A stretch of 64,000 nt of DNA from Lingula anatina (Eukaryota; Brachiopoda; Lingulata; Lingulida; Lingulidae): assembly GCF_001039355.2 (NCBI RefSeq), contig NW_019774192.1:311523-375522 (forward strand), read 5' to 3'. The number at the start of each line of letters is the position of its first letter. Positions within the stretch are counted from its first letter, which is position 1. Shown in pieces: positions 37,987 to 49,000 of the stretch. The position numbers were made by a program, and so were the translations under genes. The notes under the pieces were generated by a model, which saw only the letters and a list, made by a program, of their open reading frames with translations, had not been told where the DNA came from and made no database searches.

Positions 37987-38513
37987 AGCAGACCTACTCA
38001 ACTACCAAACTCGGCAGCGAATGATCCTGAATTCACCAGTATATCGGACCACACTGCCCGTTTTCAAGGTGGCAAAAAAACAATTCACCACATTAAAATC
38101 TGGATCAGAACTTGTTTTATAGAGCCTATTCAGAACATGTGATCCTCGGATCTACCAATCCGCGGATCAAATATGGCGGACCCTACATGAAAGCAAGACC
38201 GCTTCATTCACTAATTCAGCACAAGTGAACACCTTAATAGAAGGTATGATGTGTATTGGTAGACAAGCCTTGAAGCTGATGTCTTGTGGCAAGCTCATCA
38301 GTGTCAAAAGTTGTTCTATCCTTTCATATCACTCTTGTCAGGCTGCAGAACCAGTATCGAGACCTGATCCGCAACTATTTATCAAGTCTGTTGGGGTGGG
38401 AAACTATGGCCTTTTATTTTCATTTGTGCCAACTTTTTGCCCTTATAGCTGTTGCGATTTCTCATATTTTTCTTAATTAATCTTGGTTACACTCATACTT
38501 ACAAACATACTTA

Positions 38514-38546
<33 letters not shown>

Positions 38547-39320
38547 TTTATATTATTCTTATATTATGGCACTTACATAGTTTGGGGGATGTTATATTAT
38601 GTCCCCAGTTTTGTAACTTTGTATCTCATTAGTTTTCGTCATTAATATATGACAATTTTCAGTCACTGGCAGCAGGTTCTCACCAGCATCCTTCCTTACC
38701 TTGCTGCAGTTGAGCATAGCAATGACAGATATAGGTAAAGTATATATATGTGAACCAATACCCCAACTGAAGTAGTATAGAATCCCGTACGAAAGTAAGA
38801 GCATTTCCAGATTTTACATGCCTTATATGTGAGTCTGTGGTGGTTATTGAGTTACAAGTTGTCTTTGACCAGTATGAAACTAGTTAATGTCGTGTTATTT
38901 TAAGCTTTAAAGGTATCCTACATGTATATGGAAGTTTCAACCAAATGTAATTTTTCTTGAGAAAAAAGTAATTTTTCGCCTTCTCACAAAGCACTGTTTG
39001 TCTCCTATTGCACTAGAATGGTATGTTTTGTACAATTCAGTTCTAAATGACTCATGAATCTTTTACACCGCCATCTTTTTCTGACAATGGAATATTGACA
39101 CAAGGTGCAGGTACTTCGGATGTTTTATTATTTAAATGTCTGGGTATTCAGACAGATTTAACAATGAGCGATTTTCAATTGGATACATTATACCTTTCAG
39201 TCATGTAAACAGAAGGCCATTGATTTAAATGAGTACTGAACAGCTTGGACGTAATAACGTTCGTTATTATGACCAAGTAAACAGTTATGCCGCTGCCTTT
39301 TCTCTGTAATGAAATGATCT
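37987..39320. other. Copy B-specific spacer, nothing identified
   Basis: Copy A has a different, roughly 340-bp sequence at this place. Two overlapping frames near 38225-38480 show no family I recognise. A (TTA)n microsatellite lies at 38512-38547. The stretch is probably decayed transposon sequence. Confidence 0.4.
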
Positions 39321-39329
39321 ACAAGCAAC

Positions 39330-39990
39330 CATCCGTCTTGCATTTTGATTACCGTTAGATCAATTTTTGACAAATTTAATGACGGCCTTGCTATAAGGAC
39401 ACGATCTTGACCTCTGGTGACCTGAGGAATAGCTTTAAATGATCGGCGATATCTCACGTAGTATATGAATTGATACTTAAAACATGTTTCTGTGACATTG
39501 GGTTATCAAAATGGAGATATGATGACAAATTTTGCCCGAGCCAAAATGCCATGACCTTGAAAATTAGATCACAACCGTGACATCCTGTGACCTTGACAGA
39601 AGTTGCAAATTATTGGCGGAACCTTCCTTAGTGGTAGTTGACATATTTCTGTGACACTGGATCACATATAATGTGGCATTTTTCTGCTCCAAAAATACCA
39701 TGTACTTGAAATTAGGTCATAACCTTGACCTTTGGTGGCTTTATGCAAAAGTTGCAAATGATTGGCGATATCTATAACATAGAAAAAGTTGATATTTAAA
39801 ATGTTTTAATGACATAGCGTTACCAAAATGTAGAAATTATGGCATTTTTGTTCAGAAATGCCTTGACCTTGTAACTAATGTCGCAAGTGATTGCAGGTAC
39901 CACACTTAGTGGAAATACACACTTATAAGTGTGTTATAAATACTTATAAGTGTGTTATAAATAACATGTTTCTGTTACATTGGGTTACCA
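39330..39990. repeat. ~158-bp degenerate tandem repeat, about four units
   Basis: The landmark ACATTGGGTTA(T/C)C and its variants fall at about 39497, 39654, 39812 and 39976. Each unit also carries CTTGACCT and GTTGCAAATGATTGGCG-like words. A further diverged unit precedes the first landmark. The array is non-coding. Confidence 0.75.
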
Positions 39991-40437
39991 AGATATGGAC
40001 TTCAAGGTGACCCACCCCATTCAATGGCGGCCGTTTTGGATTTTCGCCGAAAACGGGTTTTTGCCATGGGGGTGGGGGGATTCAAGGGGAAAATTTTTTT
40101 GGCTATATTGGGCCTTTAACAAACCGGAGTCAGTTGAGAAACCTTTGTCAGATATTTTTTCCAACTTCAATGTCGAAAATATGCTCGTTTACTGGCCTAA
40201 TAACCAACACTGACACAACAGGTAAGAAAATGTCCAGATCGCATTCTCTCCAATCTTGGACCCATGCTACATGCACATACCGGCATGTACCTGTGCCAAT
40301 CAGGTGCTAATCAGTGATGAGAAACATAACTTGGTCATGTCCAGTGCGTCATGTTAAACTGTTAGCAAGGGCAAAGTCATTCATCAGCGGCGGATTTAGG
40401 GGGAGGGGTGTCAGGGGGATCCACGGAAGTAATGCCT

Positions 40438-40605
40438 CAGGGGCGGATCCAGAGATATTTTCTGACAATCTTCCAAATTATCTTTGTTGATCCATCCTCC
40501 ATTTTTGACCGTCTTCCGACAGAAAAAATTAGATACCCGTCAATGTAAACTTGAAAATCTGACCGTCTTCCGGAAGACCCTGAAGACGGCCTAAATCTGC
40601 CCCTG
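40438..40605. mobile_element. 168-bp MITE (CAGGGGCGGATC ends)
   Basis: The ends are CAGGGGCGGATCCAGAG and CTAAATCTGCCCCTG. The body contains GACCGTCTTCCGACAG and GTCAATGTAAACTTG. The same element lies inverted at 51456-51622 in an ACTR5 intron and as a fragment at 25120-25237. GCCT is found on both sides and may be part of a target duplication. Confidence 0.7.
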
Positions 40606-40994
40606 GCCTGATCATGTCCATGCTTCAAGATAATCTTCGTGAGGTCTCTTTCTTGAATGTTTGCGACCGTGTCCAAACTCGCTTGTTTTAAATATCGACA
40701 TTAAACGTCTTTTAAAAATACCAATAACATAATATTACCCAATGAAAAAAAGAGAGATACATTGAAAGCATGCCAAGAATCTGACACGTTGAGTTACCTG
40801 TTTACCTGGCTTGGGGAGTGTGGCGGTGCATAATTTACCAGTTAAATTGTTTACGAGCTCCTACATTCCCTCTGTTCACCAGGCATTTTAGTTGCGTCAT
40901 AAATTAATAAGCTCAACTTATGGTAGAGTAGTTAATTTGGAATACTGTCAGCTTTTAACATAATCATGGAAGACCGTCACAGACAAAGTAAGAA

Positions 40995-40995
40995 N
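40995..40995. other. Single-N assembly gap in copy B spacer
   Basis: The sequence left of the N matches 25092-25107 and the sequence right of it matches from about 25641 in the copy A spacer. The N therefore stands in for up to about 535 bp in unit A, including the place of the exon 1 relic. Confidence 0.8.
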
Positions 40996-41086
40996 GGCAT
41001 CGTTTCTGCGTCCCTTCTGCGATTAAAAATGTAATCAGGAGGCCGAATGGTCGTCAAAGAAATGAAATCGTGTCCCAGTGTAAAGG

Positions 41087-41345
41087 CCTCTGCGTCCCTT
41101 GTGCGTCCTTTGAACGACCGAATTTTGATTTTACCTGTGTAAAACTGCAAGCGACCTGTGCGTCTACTGAGCGACCTGTGCGTCCAGTGACCGACCTGCC
41201 TTCCTCCAGTGCGCGCCTCCTGTGCAGCCTACGGCGTCCATTGCGATGTTTGAGCGACCGCTGAGCGTCCTCGTTGCGTTCTCTGTACCTTCACCGACGA
41301 TCAGTGGCGACCATTCCGCGATCTTTTTGCCTCCTGCTTGACCAA
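41087..41345. repeat. GCGTCC/GCGACC-rich array next to copy B
   Basis: GCGTCC, GCGACC, GTGCGTC and related words recur every 10-25 bases with no fixed period, in a CpG-rich island. Its first ~75 bp match the copy A array at 25733. It is non-coding in all frames as far as I can tell. Confidence 0.7.
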
Positions 41346-41890
41346 TGAGCGTTGTTTGGGCGTTCTTCGATATATTCTGACTCTTTTATATTTGTTCATC
41401 AGTAACCCGGTCACCCAATTAAGAACATCTTCAGAAAACAAAACATATAATTAGATATAAAGTTCTTTTTTCAAACAACTGTAATGCAAGGTCTGCATGG
41501 GCTGATAATAAGCCACATGATCATTGTTGTCCTTATAAGAATGATAGGCAGACACCGAAGACGAAAAAAGGCCGTGTGACACAACACAGAATGTTTGAGT
41601 TCGTTTTCAAAAGACGCATTCTGCAAAAACTGCGACAAGGACTGCATTTTGAAAAAAAAAGGCAAAATATTCGTTCTAAAATTACCTCCAAAAATGGATC
41701 GGTTCAAGAATTTTAGAAAAAAAATACCAATTGGAAGCTAGTATGAGATCATTACAAGCTATACCCTCAGATTTCTTGTCTCTGGTGATGAATACCTTAG
41801 CACGGCCCCGTTTGAGAGTAAAAACAAACAGCATTTTACGTGCTTACTACTGGTCGATCATTGAGTATTCATTCTGCAACCAAAGCTAAA
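41346..41890. other. Spacer between the two GCGTCC arrays
   Basis: AT-rich sequence with no gene or repeat recognised. Confidence 0.4.
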
Positions 41891-41894
41891 TTTG

Positions 41895-42125
41895 TGCCTC
41901 CTTTCTGCGACCACGGCGATGCTTGTGCGTCCTCTCTGCGTCCCTTGAGCGACCTTTCAGCGTCCACCCTTCGCGTTCTCTGTGCGATTGTTTTGAACAT
42001 GCCACCATGGCGTCTTCGGCGATACTTGAACGTTCTGTGTGCGTTCTTTCAGCGTCCAATGGCGTCCTGGCCAGTTTCATGGCCAGTTTCAAGGATAGAG
42101 AAAGGACGCCGTCCAGTGTAAAGGG
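41895..42125. repeat. Second GCGTCC/GCGACC-rich array
   Basis: The array contains GTGCGTCCTCTCTGCGTCCC, TGAGCGACC, TCAGCGTCC and GTGCGTTCTTTCAGCGTCC with irregular spacing. It closes with GTCCAGTGTAAAGG, which resembles GTCCCAGTGTAAAGG just before the array at 41087. Confidence 0.7.
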
Positions 42126-42470
42126 GTTTTATCAAATATGGCTTCGTTCGGGCCGATGTTGAGTAATTGAAGGTGAAATAGAGAAACATTCATTTGCATT
42201 ATTTAGCGGCTTGTAACGGATTTTAAGGGGAATTTGTTGTAGTATTGAGCCTGTAATGACGGAGCATGCCTCGAAATGATGGACAACATGCAACACTGTC
42301 CATAATAACCGGGTGTATACACACCTTCAGGAACCAGCTTAAATATAGAGAAATTTATACAATTTTTTTTTGGAGGGGGGGGGAGGGGGGCAGTGGAAAA
42401 TTACTGGGGACAGGTGAAACGTGCCAGCAACAAGCCCGACCAGACGTAAAAAAAGCTCATTAGTAGGTAT

Positions 42471-42790
42471 GGGCGTATCTCTACCAGTTTTGGAGATGTA
42501 AGCGTGAAGAAATTTGCAAAGTATAATTCATGGGAAGGTCAAAGGTCAATTTCACGGTCACAGTTAGATTGCCAGCATATGACTTCCTATTCAAGTTCAA
42601 TAGTAGCTATGGTCGCATCTCTGCCAGTTTTGGAAATACGAGTCTGAAAACTTGAAGATTGCAGAGAAAAGTGGGTCAGAGGTCCATTTTAAGGTCACAA
42701 TTAGATTGCCAGTGAAAGACCTCCTATTCAAGTTAAGTTGTAACTGTGGGCGTAACTCTGCTAATTTTGGAGTATTTCACATTTTATTTT
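42471..42790. repeat. ~140-bp tandem repeat, 2.3 units
   Basis: GGGCGTATCT, GGTCGCATCT and GGGCGTAACT start units at 42471, 42611 and 42748, each followed by a CCAGTTTTGGA-like word. Units also carry AAGGTCACAGTTAGATTGCC and CCTATTCAAGTT. The array is non-coding. Confidence 0.8.
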
Positions 42791-43055
42791 CACCACTGAA
42801 TATTTTGACGTTGTATGTATAAAAAACAAACAAAAAAACGGTTACCACCTAGAGTATTGCACTTCACAAGCTCTACAAAATGCAACAAACAAGAGGTCTG
42901 TTCCAGAACTAGAGAGAGTTTTCAGTTTTGGCATCTATTGGCTGCTTCTCCCGTGAATATGCACTGATTGACCCCAAACTTATTAGACAGCATTCTTTAC
43001 AAATGTTCCGTGTAAAAATAATAAAAAAAGCTTTTCAGATAATACAACATAAGCA

Positions 43056-46000
43056 TCATGTTGGTACAAGTACAGGGGTTGGAATATATCTGTTGGTCAC
43101 ACAGTGTTCTTTCAAATATTCTCCTCCTTTCTCCTCATACTCTGCTCGTGTTATGCTGCAGACCTTCAGAGCAGACGACAGGGCCCATTTCCTGGCGCCA
43201 TGCCAAGCATCCAGCACTGGGTCTTCTGCAATACAAAAATCATTAAATAATATAATTTAACTAAATACAGCAGATTCTGCTTATTTAACTCCTCATCTTA
43301 TTGATTAGAAAGAGGAATTTTGAAAAATATAATTTGGATATAAAATAACCACCAACATACATGTAATGACACTGATATGAACATTGTCGAACTCAAAGTT
43401 TCCATATGCTAAAATATACAAGTTACATGGAGTATATATTCTAATGTGAACATAAAATATATTCAAATGCCTGCGTGACTTATTCATTCTGATCAGTTAA
43501 TTTATTTAGTGCTTCAGTGCATTCATCCTACTATTCAAAGCACTGGCCCTGGGATAAGTCAGTTACAACTACTCTACATCCCTTATGTGTATGTATGTGA
43601 AACAGAACCTAGATTATCTGCTGATCAGATATTGAGTGAGTCCAGTCCATCTTCACTGGAAACATGCCCCAAAGTGTGTAAGTTCTTACCTGCCATGTGA
43701 ACAGAAAATGGAGACTGGAAAGGTCTGATAGCCATTATCTCGTTCTCCATTCTTTCCTTCATGTTTTGAAAGGATACACAGCCTCCAGTCAAAAAAACAT
43801 ACTGAAAAGTAAAAAGTGTGGAGAATAGATAAAAACAAAAAAAAATCCAAATATCTTCATCTAGGAAGAACTTTAAGGGACTATAATAGCCTCATTCCCT
43901 GATGAAGGTGTCTTGTCAGACAGAAGAGGTAATAACTCTGATTTTAGCTTTTTTTTTTAAATAACTTCTGAATCATTAGTATCAATACTAAAAGGCAGTT
44001 TCATTTGAAAATATCCACGATAAAATGTACTTATTTTGCTTGATAGTAATTTTATGCACCTGCTTTTCTAATATAATTTGAAAAAAATAACTGTTTCTGA
44101 TATCCATTTCAGTTATCGCCCTTTTCCTTGGTGGAGGTCTTGGAACGCCCCCTAGTGAGAGTTGCTTTGACTTCTAACGGCCTCACCTGAACTAGGTCTA
44201 GCTGCTCCTGGGGGGAGTACTTCTTTAAAATGAAGTCCAGCGTTTCCACAATACCGCCCTGCTCCATTCCTAATATTGAGGGCTGGAATAACAGTTCAGG
44301 TATTCTGAAATAGTAAATATGTGAAGAAAATATGAAATCAATTATTACATAACCATATACCCATAGGTGAATGGAAATAAGAGTAAATTTCTAGCAGAAG
44401 TTGATAAACATAGATAATTTCATTGTAGATGAATTCATCAGTGTATTATGTGACGATTTTTACCAGGAAAAAAAAAGGCCAACCTAAAGCTTTATGTGGA
44501 TCTCTATTAAGAACATAATTTCCATCTAGTAAAACAATTCCAACCTGATCTGCTCTGTGCTAACATGGAGACGATAATACTCAGCTATGTCAAACACACC
44601 ATCACCATTTTGTGGGTCACAGTCTCTAGAAATAAAAAATAAAGAAAACTTGAAACAAAATTTAAATTAACAGACTATACAGATGATTGAAATAACAACA
44701 AAAAAGATAAAACATTACAAAAGTTATAATGATCTTCCCATAAGATTTTAAATTTAATCTGCACCAAGACCTTTTGGGTAAAATAATTTAAATTATCCCA
44801 CAGCAGGTGCTTTAAACAATAGGATAATTCTACTTGTATTTCGCTTAGGTGCACTTAAATACATGCCTTCATCCTATTGTTCAAAATGTCGGCCTTGGGA
44901 TAACTCAGTTACAACTACTCGTCATCCCCTGTACGCAACATACAAGAGCAAATTACATCTCAGCTGCAACTGAATATAATTAAGTTCTTGTGTGCTGCAT
45001 ACAGCTCATGTTGAACATGTAGAACTCATGTTGTAGCTAGTACTAATATGGGAGAGGAGGTAGGCATTTTATCATCAGCATGATCATTTAATACATTTAA
45101 CAAATCTATGATGCGCTTTTACAATAAATATTTTTTTAATTCCTAACCAAATCAAAAAACAAATACTTTATAGTTTTCTGAACAATGTGATCAAGTTACT
45201 TCAAGTATCTTACTAGTAAATAAAAAAAAACAACAACATTAAAAGTAAAAATCAGCCTTTGATTTTTTTGTTTCATAAATTTTACAAACTGATAACATGG
45301 CTTACTTGGCAAACTCCTCATCATACTCCTTCAGCATAGTTTCTAGCTCCTCCAGTTGTTCTTGTTCCATCTCAGAGTCACTGTCTCCTGCCCTGATGTT
45401 CTGAAACAAACACAGAGAGCAATCATTAACTTTAATTCTAAACAATGAATTAAATGCAACAGAATACAGCAGCTAATTATTTTGATTAATAATAAAAAAA
45501 ATAGAGATACTTAAAAGGGGCAGGTACCAAGTTACTGGAAACAAAGTATATTGTTAAATAAATGTTCAATAGATCCTTTATTTCATAATGCAAAATGTCA
45601 ACTTCACTTTATTTGTCTATTTGCAGTGTCTTTCTTAAGAAGAAGCTCACTAGTTTAAGTTAAACCAGCTGAGTCAGATTCACATAAAAGGCATGTGAGC
45701 CAAGACTAGAAAACTCTGGCCAAATCTTTGAAATATTTTCAATAAATTTAATCTGATTGAAAATAATTTGTCAGTACTTACTATCTCTTTGTAAACATTC
45801 CAGTCATCATCATTCATTCCAAAAGTGTCCTCCTTTTTCTTTTTCTTCTCACCTAAAAAATAAAGATAACATTTAACAGAAATGGATTGTTGAAATAATA
45901 ATTATCTCAAATTGTGACAATAATAAAAACACATCACTGTAAAAATTATTGTAGGATATACACATGGCAAATTTATCAAACTTGTATAAATATAGTTAAT

Positions 46001-49000
46001 ATAATTGCTTTTTTTTCTAATTTGTGTTACAGTAGACTTAGTCAAGTGTGCTATTACAGAGTTCTATAGTTTAATGTTTTTTTACAGGTATGAAAGACAA
46101 GGTCACAGCAGTGCAGTGCCCATGTGTGACCTTGGGCACTTTTGATTAAAAACTGATGTGGCAAACAATATTTTGGAACACCTAATACTGTAACAATTCT
46201 CTAGATAAGTATACTGGTCCCGGTTTCAAAAATAAAAACAGCTTAAGTCAGATTTCCTTGCTAAGAACTTAATTACCAAGGTTACATGGTCACATTTTAC
46301 CCTGTCAAGAGCAGTGTAATAGCACTCTCATGGAAACACTAAGCCAAGGAACTGACTGTGTTTTTATTTATTTATATATATATATATATATTTTTTTGAA
46401 CAGTATCTGTCTCACCTTCTGCTAGCTGTGAAATAATCTTCATCCTCTGCTGTGAGGCAAAAGTTCTTCGCTTTGCCATGTCTGACTTTCTCTGCTTTCT
46501 TTGATTCCTTTTGTCCAGTAAAACCTGTATCAAGTATGCAGCATTGGTCAAGGCTCAAACCAATGTAACATTATTTGATTTAGTAAAAATTCCCTTTCAG
46601 AAATAAAACAAACTGTTTATTTATTACTATCATTTCCTGCTATTGTTTAAAGAATCTATTTAATTTTGACCAAACAGCAAATAATATCTTCTTCAAAATC
46701 AGTAGCAAACTTTAAAAAATTAATCAAAAGTTTCTCATTTTTTATTATAAAAAAAGGATTATTTCAAACATGTACAATCATTCCACATGAACTGAGCCTA
46801 GTTTCCAACATCAGTAAGTACACAAAGTAAAAATTTGGGCATTACAAACCTGTCTTTTCTTTCTGGTTTCTGCCAGCCACTCTTGGAAGTTCTTTTTTCT
46901 CTTTTCTTCCATTCTTTTTTCCTCCATCAGTTCCTGAAATTGATTGTTATAATTATCATTAGCACTTTATTTCATTTGCTTATTTTAAATCAGAAAGTAT
47001 TTGGTGAAAAGCACAGGCATTGAGATGCTCTTGCTGTAGATAATTGAAATAATTATCTGATGCACTCAACATCATCCCTTTACTGTTCCAGTCTAATAAT
47101 TCTTGGGTCACTAAGAGATCAATTTCGTCATTTTCTTTTTTTCAAATTAGTGGACTTGGCACAGAATTTAAAGAAGTGTTTTTTTTTTCATACTATATAA
47201 TTTTTATGCTAAATTGAATTTTTAACGTATGGCAAAAAGTTGAATATATTTTTGGTATCAAAGTAGATTATCTCAAAATTGTCATCAGTTTACTTGTTTT
47301 CTCTTTTCTTCATTCAGTTTCCTGGCCTTGGCTCGGCCCTCTGCTGCAGCCTTGAGGAATTGTTGTCTCTTCTTCTTCTGGAGCAGGTCATCAGTCAGCA
47401 TGTCATCAGGAGTGTCCAAGAGGTCATATACGGGTTGCTTTGTCTAGAAATATTATTTATAAAAATCCTGAATTTGTAATGAATAAAAAAAAATATATTT
47501 TTAATATACTGTTAAAACCATTCTGTTCTACATTCACAAACAAAAAAAAAATTCTCGGAACTCAGATTATTCAAATACTACCAAATTATTCAGTGCAGTG
47601 AAACATTTAATAGAATTCATTTTAAACGTAAAATCTTATATTAGAGCTTGTGTCAAAGGAAGATGTATTGCTTCTTATTCTAAACAACTTGAAGGCTGCA
47701 AAGCCATCAATAATGACAAAACTGATGAAAGCAGAGACGTAAAACAGTCTAAAAATGATGAACAAACTTTATGATGAAAGTGTTCAAAATATATTTAAAA
47801 TTCAGTCTTTTTTAATGTTACAGTATTATTACTGGCACAGGACTTTCAACTCATGGGAATTCAAATAAATTCATCCCTAGAAAATGATAAATTTACAAGA
47901 AGGGAATTATTCATAAAAAATGATTGCACTACTGATAATCAAAACATCTCATTATCAAATTTCACAGTGACTGTCTGAGATTAAACAAAAATGTTCAATC
48001 ACATGTTTACTGACCTCCGGTTCTTCTTCCTTCTGTGTCTGAACCCCCATCACCTTGTCCTTAGCTCTCTGTATAGAGGAACTCAGCTTATTAATAGCTT
48101 CCTGCAGTTCCATGGGGTCAGAAAACTCTAAGTCATCTAAAGCTTTCTGAAAAGTGGTATTTGTGTGGATCATTACTTCAGTAATTAAACGCAAACACTA
48201 ACATGTGCAAGCATGCACGCACTCAAGCATGCAGGCACACAATCCTCAAAACCAGTCAATTACAGTGTGATTGTTGTAAATTATGAACTAAAAAAAAATT
48301 TTAATTCGTTTTCACTATCATATTTGCTAAGCATATACATACTACATGTTAAAGCACAAATCTTGCATGTAAGAATGACCTTCACAGCAATCAGATGGTA
48401 ATTTAAAAACAAAATACTTAATTTATTGCATAAATCTAAATCCAGTAATTAAAAAGTTAAACAGAGGAGAGAAAAAAATAAAAAGCAATCTATCAAACAA
48501 TCAGCATTTAAGCGTTAACATGACAAACACTGGTTAATTCTCACATTGAAAGCCTCTTCATCATCATCAGCCATCAGTTCCTGAACACTCATCAACTGCT
48601 GGAGTCTTTCTTGGTCTGCTGCCAACTGCAAATATTATGGGACATATTAAATAAACAGAGATAGAGAGAGAGGTAAGGAGCCCTTCCTTCAACAACTTAC
48701 AGTCACTACAGTTCTTAAATAAAATGTATAGTCATTAAGCTTGTTTTATAAATCAATGTTGTTATAATCAGTGAAGTAAGATGACTGTTCATTTACATAA
48801 GATAAATAGTTCATGCACAATGTAAAGATAAACATATTAAAATGAATGTTTTACCCTTTCTAATCTCTTCTTGGCATTAATTTCCTTTAATCTTCTTATC
48901 TGTTGTTCTTTCTTTTCTTTTTGTTGCTCTGCAGTTAATGTATTGCTTGGTTGCTGAAAAAAAAATGAAAATTCACATTAGCGTAATATTTTTGCACTGC

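Noticed and set aside
38225-38480. Possible transposon protein fragment in the copy B spacer
   Set aside because: Two overlapping frames are open but neither shows a motif I can name; no support for a gene.
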